Of a stretch of 10,140 bases of DNA, positions 9,101-10,140 are shown one piece after another (the stretch's first letter is position 1; each line of letters opens with the position of its first letter). The notes beneath the pieces are model-generated. The model ran no database searches and was not told where the DNA came from. It saw only the letters and a list, made by a program, of their open reading frames with translations. The stretch is from an uncultured Bacteroidales bacterium. GTDB taxonomy: Bacteria; Bacteroidota; Bacteroidia; Bacteroidales; Bacteroidaceae. The stretch spans positions 1 to 10,140 of the forward strand of contig CALZMA010000021.1 in NCBI GenBank assembly GCA_945788445.1. The letters run 5' to 3'. The position numbers and the translations under genes were made by a program.

Positions 9101-9186
9101 TCAGCAACGCCGACTACAAGGGCGTAGACAAGAGCTTCTACCCGCGTCCCCGCACCTTCATGGTCGGCCTCAGCCTGAACTTCTAA
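6169..9186 (+). CDS. susC: SusC, TonB-dependent starch oligosaccharide transporter
   Basis: An outer-membrane beta-barrel importer of maltooligosaccharides, 1005 residues from ATG 6169. This start is chosen because MNKKSFNSKFLSLVMAGA...AAAQ (1-27) is a clean signal peptide. The frame stays open back to 6016, but that part overlaps the hairpins and has no protein character. About 28-98 is the carboxypeptidase D-like domain (VKGHVQDTQGEPVVFATV... DADGNFRI). STLNEAVVVGYAKVKKTDA (101-119) is the TonB-box region and SusC signature. About 120-240 is the plug (LVGKVAGV, IRIRGGSSLN, PLIVIDG, VLKDASATAIYGSRASNGVI). The rest is the barrel, ending GLSLNF with the usual terminal phenylalanine. An EF-hand-like loop D829-RNGNGYIDDDD-R841 is typical of the family. 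No N-terminal STN domain is present, so signalling through an anti-sigma factor is not expected, which fits control by a SusR-type protein. Length matches B. thetaiotaomicron SusC (about 1002). SusD follows after 55 bp. Confidence 0.95.
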   Translation: MNKKSFNSKFLSLVMAGACMSLTAAAQSITVKGHVQDTQGEPVVFATVTVPGTKTTTQTDADGNFRINVAAGSNIRVAYIGYKTAVVKANGTLVVTLEDNSTLNEAVVVGYAKVKKTDATGSVTAIKPDDMTKGITTNAQDMLVGKVAGVDVATAGGTPGAGASIRIRGGSSLNASNEPLIVIDGLAMDNEGVKGLSNPLAMVNPEDIASFTVLKDASATAIYGSRASNGVIIITTKKGRKNSRPQVSYNGSVSFGTKAKTYDVLSGDQYRAYVQEHFGEAATLPLGTANTDWQDQIYQTAVSHDHNISINGGLGWLPYRLSFGYTNEEGIIKTSSFERYTVAVNLAPSFLNDHLNVNLNAKYMSAKNRYADGGAIGAALSMDPTQPVYFDPADPDAAYTGGYYQHMQDATFSNPAWTRQPNTKNTANPLAMLELKNDHAKSEAFIGNLELDYKLHGFEDLHIHANLGGDYSQGNQWTEISPLSASNHYYGSNWRDAKYKYNLQGNIYAQYQHLFGYHNVDIMAGTEAQHFHHNGFGEGGGWDDYLKVDKDYQGRATTAYASRNSLLSYFGRVNYIYNDRYLATFTMRWDGSSRFADGNRWGTFPSVALGWKVKNEKFLRSAEWLSDLKLRLGWGITGQQNIGQDFYYMPLYNVGDDYAQYPIGNDYMHTLRPNAFNKDLTWEKTTTWNAGLDFAFLNNRIDGSVDYYYRETKDLISVVDVEAGTNFNNQIWKNIGKLRNYGLEFTLNARPIQTRDFTWQVTYNFMWNRNKITELYGDAGYVATGISPSKLPGGGTVQVNKVGYPANSFYVYQQVYDENGKPIENMFVDRNGNGYIDDDDRYIYKNPAADVLMGFTSKFIYKNWDFSFTLRASLNNYVYYDFLSDRADVSLGGMTVQNEWTNRTMEHLNLGWSGQGNYAMSDYFVRNASFLRCDNITLGYSFRNIFKRGGFDGITGRVYALVQNPFVITNYDGLDPEISNADYKGVDKSFYPRPRTFMVGLSLNF

Positions 9187-9241
9187 GCCTTGCCCCCGCA
9201 GCAAACCATCCAATCCCTTTTCACAAAAGAAACATTCTGTT

Positions 9242-10140
9242 ATGAAACTCAATTTGCTTAAATACATGGCGCCGGTGGCCCTCACTCTCGGGCTGGGCTT
9301 GGGAGCAGCATCCTGTGCCGACGACCTCAACCAATCGTCCATCGACCCGCAGACGCAGAGCGGCGTGGAGCAGGACGGCTACTACGCCAAGATCTACGGC
9401 CTCATGGTCCTCTCCGGCCAGAAGGGCGCGACCGACACCCCCGACATCTCCGACGACCCCGGCAAGAACCCCTTCTTCCGCCGCGTCTGGGAGCAGCAGG
9501 AATTCTCCACCGACGAGTGCCTCTGGGCCTGGCAGAACGACCCTGGCCAGTCCGAGTACCTCAACTTCAGCTGGGGCTCCACCCATCTCTTCACCCGCAT
9601 GCTCTACAACCGTCTCGGCTACAACATCACCCAGTGCAACTTCTTCCTCGACCTCTACAAGGACAAGACCGACGAAGTGAGCCAGCAGCGCTGCGCCGAG
9701 GTGCGCTTCTTCCGCGCCATGTACTACCAGTACTTCCTCGACTTCTTCGGCAAGGCACCCTTCAAGGACACCTTCAACGAAGAGAAGCCTAAGGAAATGT
9801 TGGCCCCCGAGCTCTTCGCCTACATCGAGGGCGAATACAAGGACATCATCGATGCCCTCCCCGAAGCCGACCCCGCCGGCAAGCACTTCGGCCAGGTCAA
9901 CAAGGTTGCCGCCTACATCATGCTCTCCCGCCTCTACCTCAACGCCCAGACCTACACCGGCGTGGCCAAGTGGGACGAGGCTGTTGAATGGTCCACGAAG
10001 GCCATCGAGAGCGGCTACGACCTGAGCCGCGCCACCTCTTCGGCTGGCTTCACGGGCTACCACCAGCTCTTCATGGGCGACAACGACCGCAACCCCGAGG
10101 CCATGAAGGAAATTGTCCTCCCCATCCGTCAGGACGGCAC
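9242..10140 (+). CDS. susD: SusD, outer-membrane starch-binding lipoprotein (cut by the right edge)
   Basis: The first 299 codons are present. The start ATG 9242 opens a lipoprotein signal ending GAASC, with C25 as the lipidated cysteine. The following A-D-D fits the acidic surface-export signal of Bacteroidota lipoproteins. The mature protein follows the SusD/RagB pattern: an N-terminal helical segment (SIDPQT, YYAKIYGLMVLSGQKG at 47-62), the loop segment TDECLWAWQND (90-100), then TPR-like helices (RCAEVRFFRAMYYQYFLDFFGKAPF, and later VAAYIMLSRLYLNAQTYTG). As I recall, B. thetaiotaomicron SusD binds starch through an aromatic arc including W98 with N101 and R81. W95/W97, N99 and R81 here lie at matching places. 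The sequence resembles true SusD rather than a generic paralogue. The 55-bp gap to susC has no terminator or promoter, so the two are co-transcribed. SusD forms the lid of SusC on the cell surface. Confidence 0.93.
   Translation, partial: MKLNLLKYMAPVALTLGLGLGAASCADDLNQSSIDPQTQSGVEQDGYYAKIYGLMVLSGQKGATDTPDISDDPGKNPFFRRVWEQQEFSTDECLWAWQNDPGQSEYLNFSWGSTHLFTRMLYNRLGYNITQCNFFLDLYKDKTDEVSQQRCAEVRFFRAMYYQYFLDFFGKAPFKDTFNEEKPKEMLAPELFAYIEGEYKDIIDALPEADPAGKHFGQVNKVAAYIMLSRLYLNAQTYTGVAKWDEAVEWSTKAIESGYDLSRATSSAGFTGYHQLFMGDNDRNPEAMKEIVLPIRQDG

Noticed and set aside
6148..9342. Antisense open frame of 1064 codons across susC
   Set aside because: It is the mirror of susC codon bias (C-ending codons leave few stops on the opposite strand). 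The translation is low-complexity and rich in V, A, G, E and H, with no domain, signal or promoter.

Overview
The window looks like a chromosomal segment of a Bacteroidota bacterium, order Bacteroidales. The evidence is a canonical starch-utilisation (sus) locus, promoters of the Bacteroides TAnnTTTG (-7) type, no Shine-Dalgarno sequences, and a SusC/SusD pair. Coding DNA is GC-rich and strongly favours C at third positions, while the promoter regions are AT-rich. A high-GC member of the Prevotellaceae or a relative is possible, but that is a low-confidence guess.

Layout, left to right: (1) 1-575, minus strand: the N-terminal part of an exported helical protein, most likely the SusR-type regulator, cut by the window edge. 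(2) 576-917: a divergent control region. (3) 918-2768: susA, a periplasmic GH13 neopullulanase/cyclomaltodextrinase-like enzyme. (4) 2769-3803: about 1 kb without a gene. It holds a strong terminator, a 352-bp element with roughly 122-bp imperfect terminal inverted repeats, and a second control region. (5) 3804-5978: susB, a GH97 alpha-glucosidase. (6) 5979-6168: a structured intercistronic leader. (7) 6169-9186: susC, the TonB-dependent outer-membrane transporter. (8) 9242 to the window end: the first ~300 codons of susD, the surface starch-binding lipoprotein. susE/susF/susG would be expected beyond the right edge.

How the genes work together, from family knowledge: SusD captures starch oligosaccharides at the cell surface and lids SusC, which imports them using TonB energy. 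SusA and SusB then cut them to glucose in the periplasm. SusR is thought to sense maltose or longer maltooligosaccharides and activate transcription. Gene order and orientation (susR divergent, then susA alone, then susB-C-D...) match the Bacteroides thetaiotaomicron paradigm. The terminator after susA and a separate promoter before susB give two transcription units, as in that species.

The most interesting non-coding observations are as follows. First, susA and susB share an upstream architecture: TATCAG - N7/8 - CCATTCTAAA - spacer - GTTTATATTT - 13 bp - TTG - 20 bp - TAnnTTTGCA. Each promoter also has a second, more distant TTTATATTT copy, which makes this a candidate operator for the SusR-type activator. 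Second, a large nested palindromic element lies between susA and susB. Third, strong hairpins precede susC. I see no new protein system; the coding content is a standard Sus locus.
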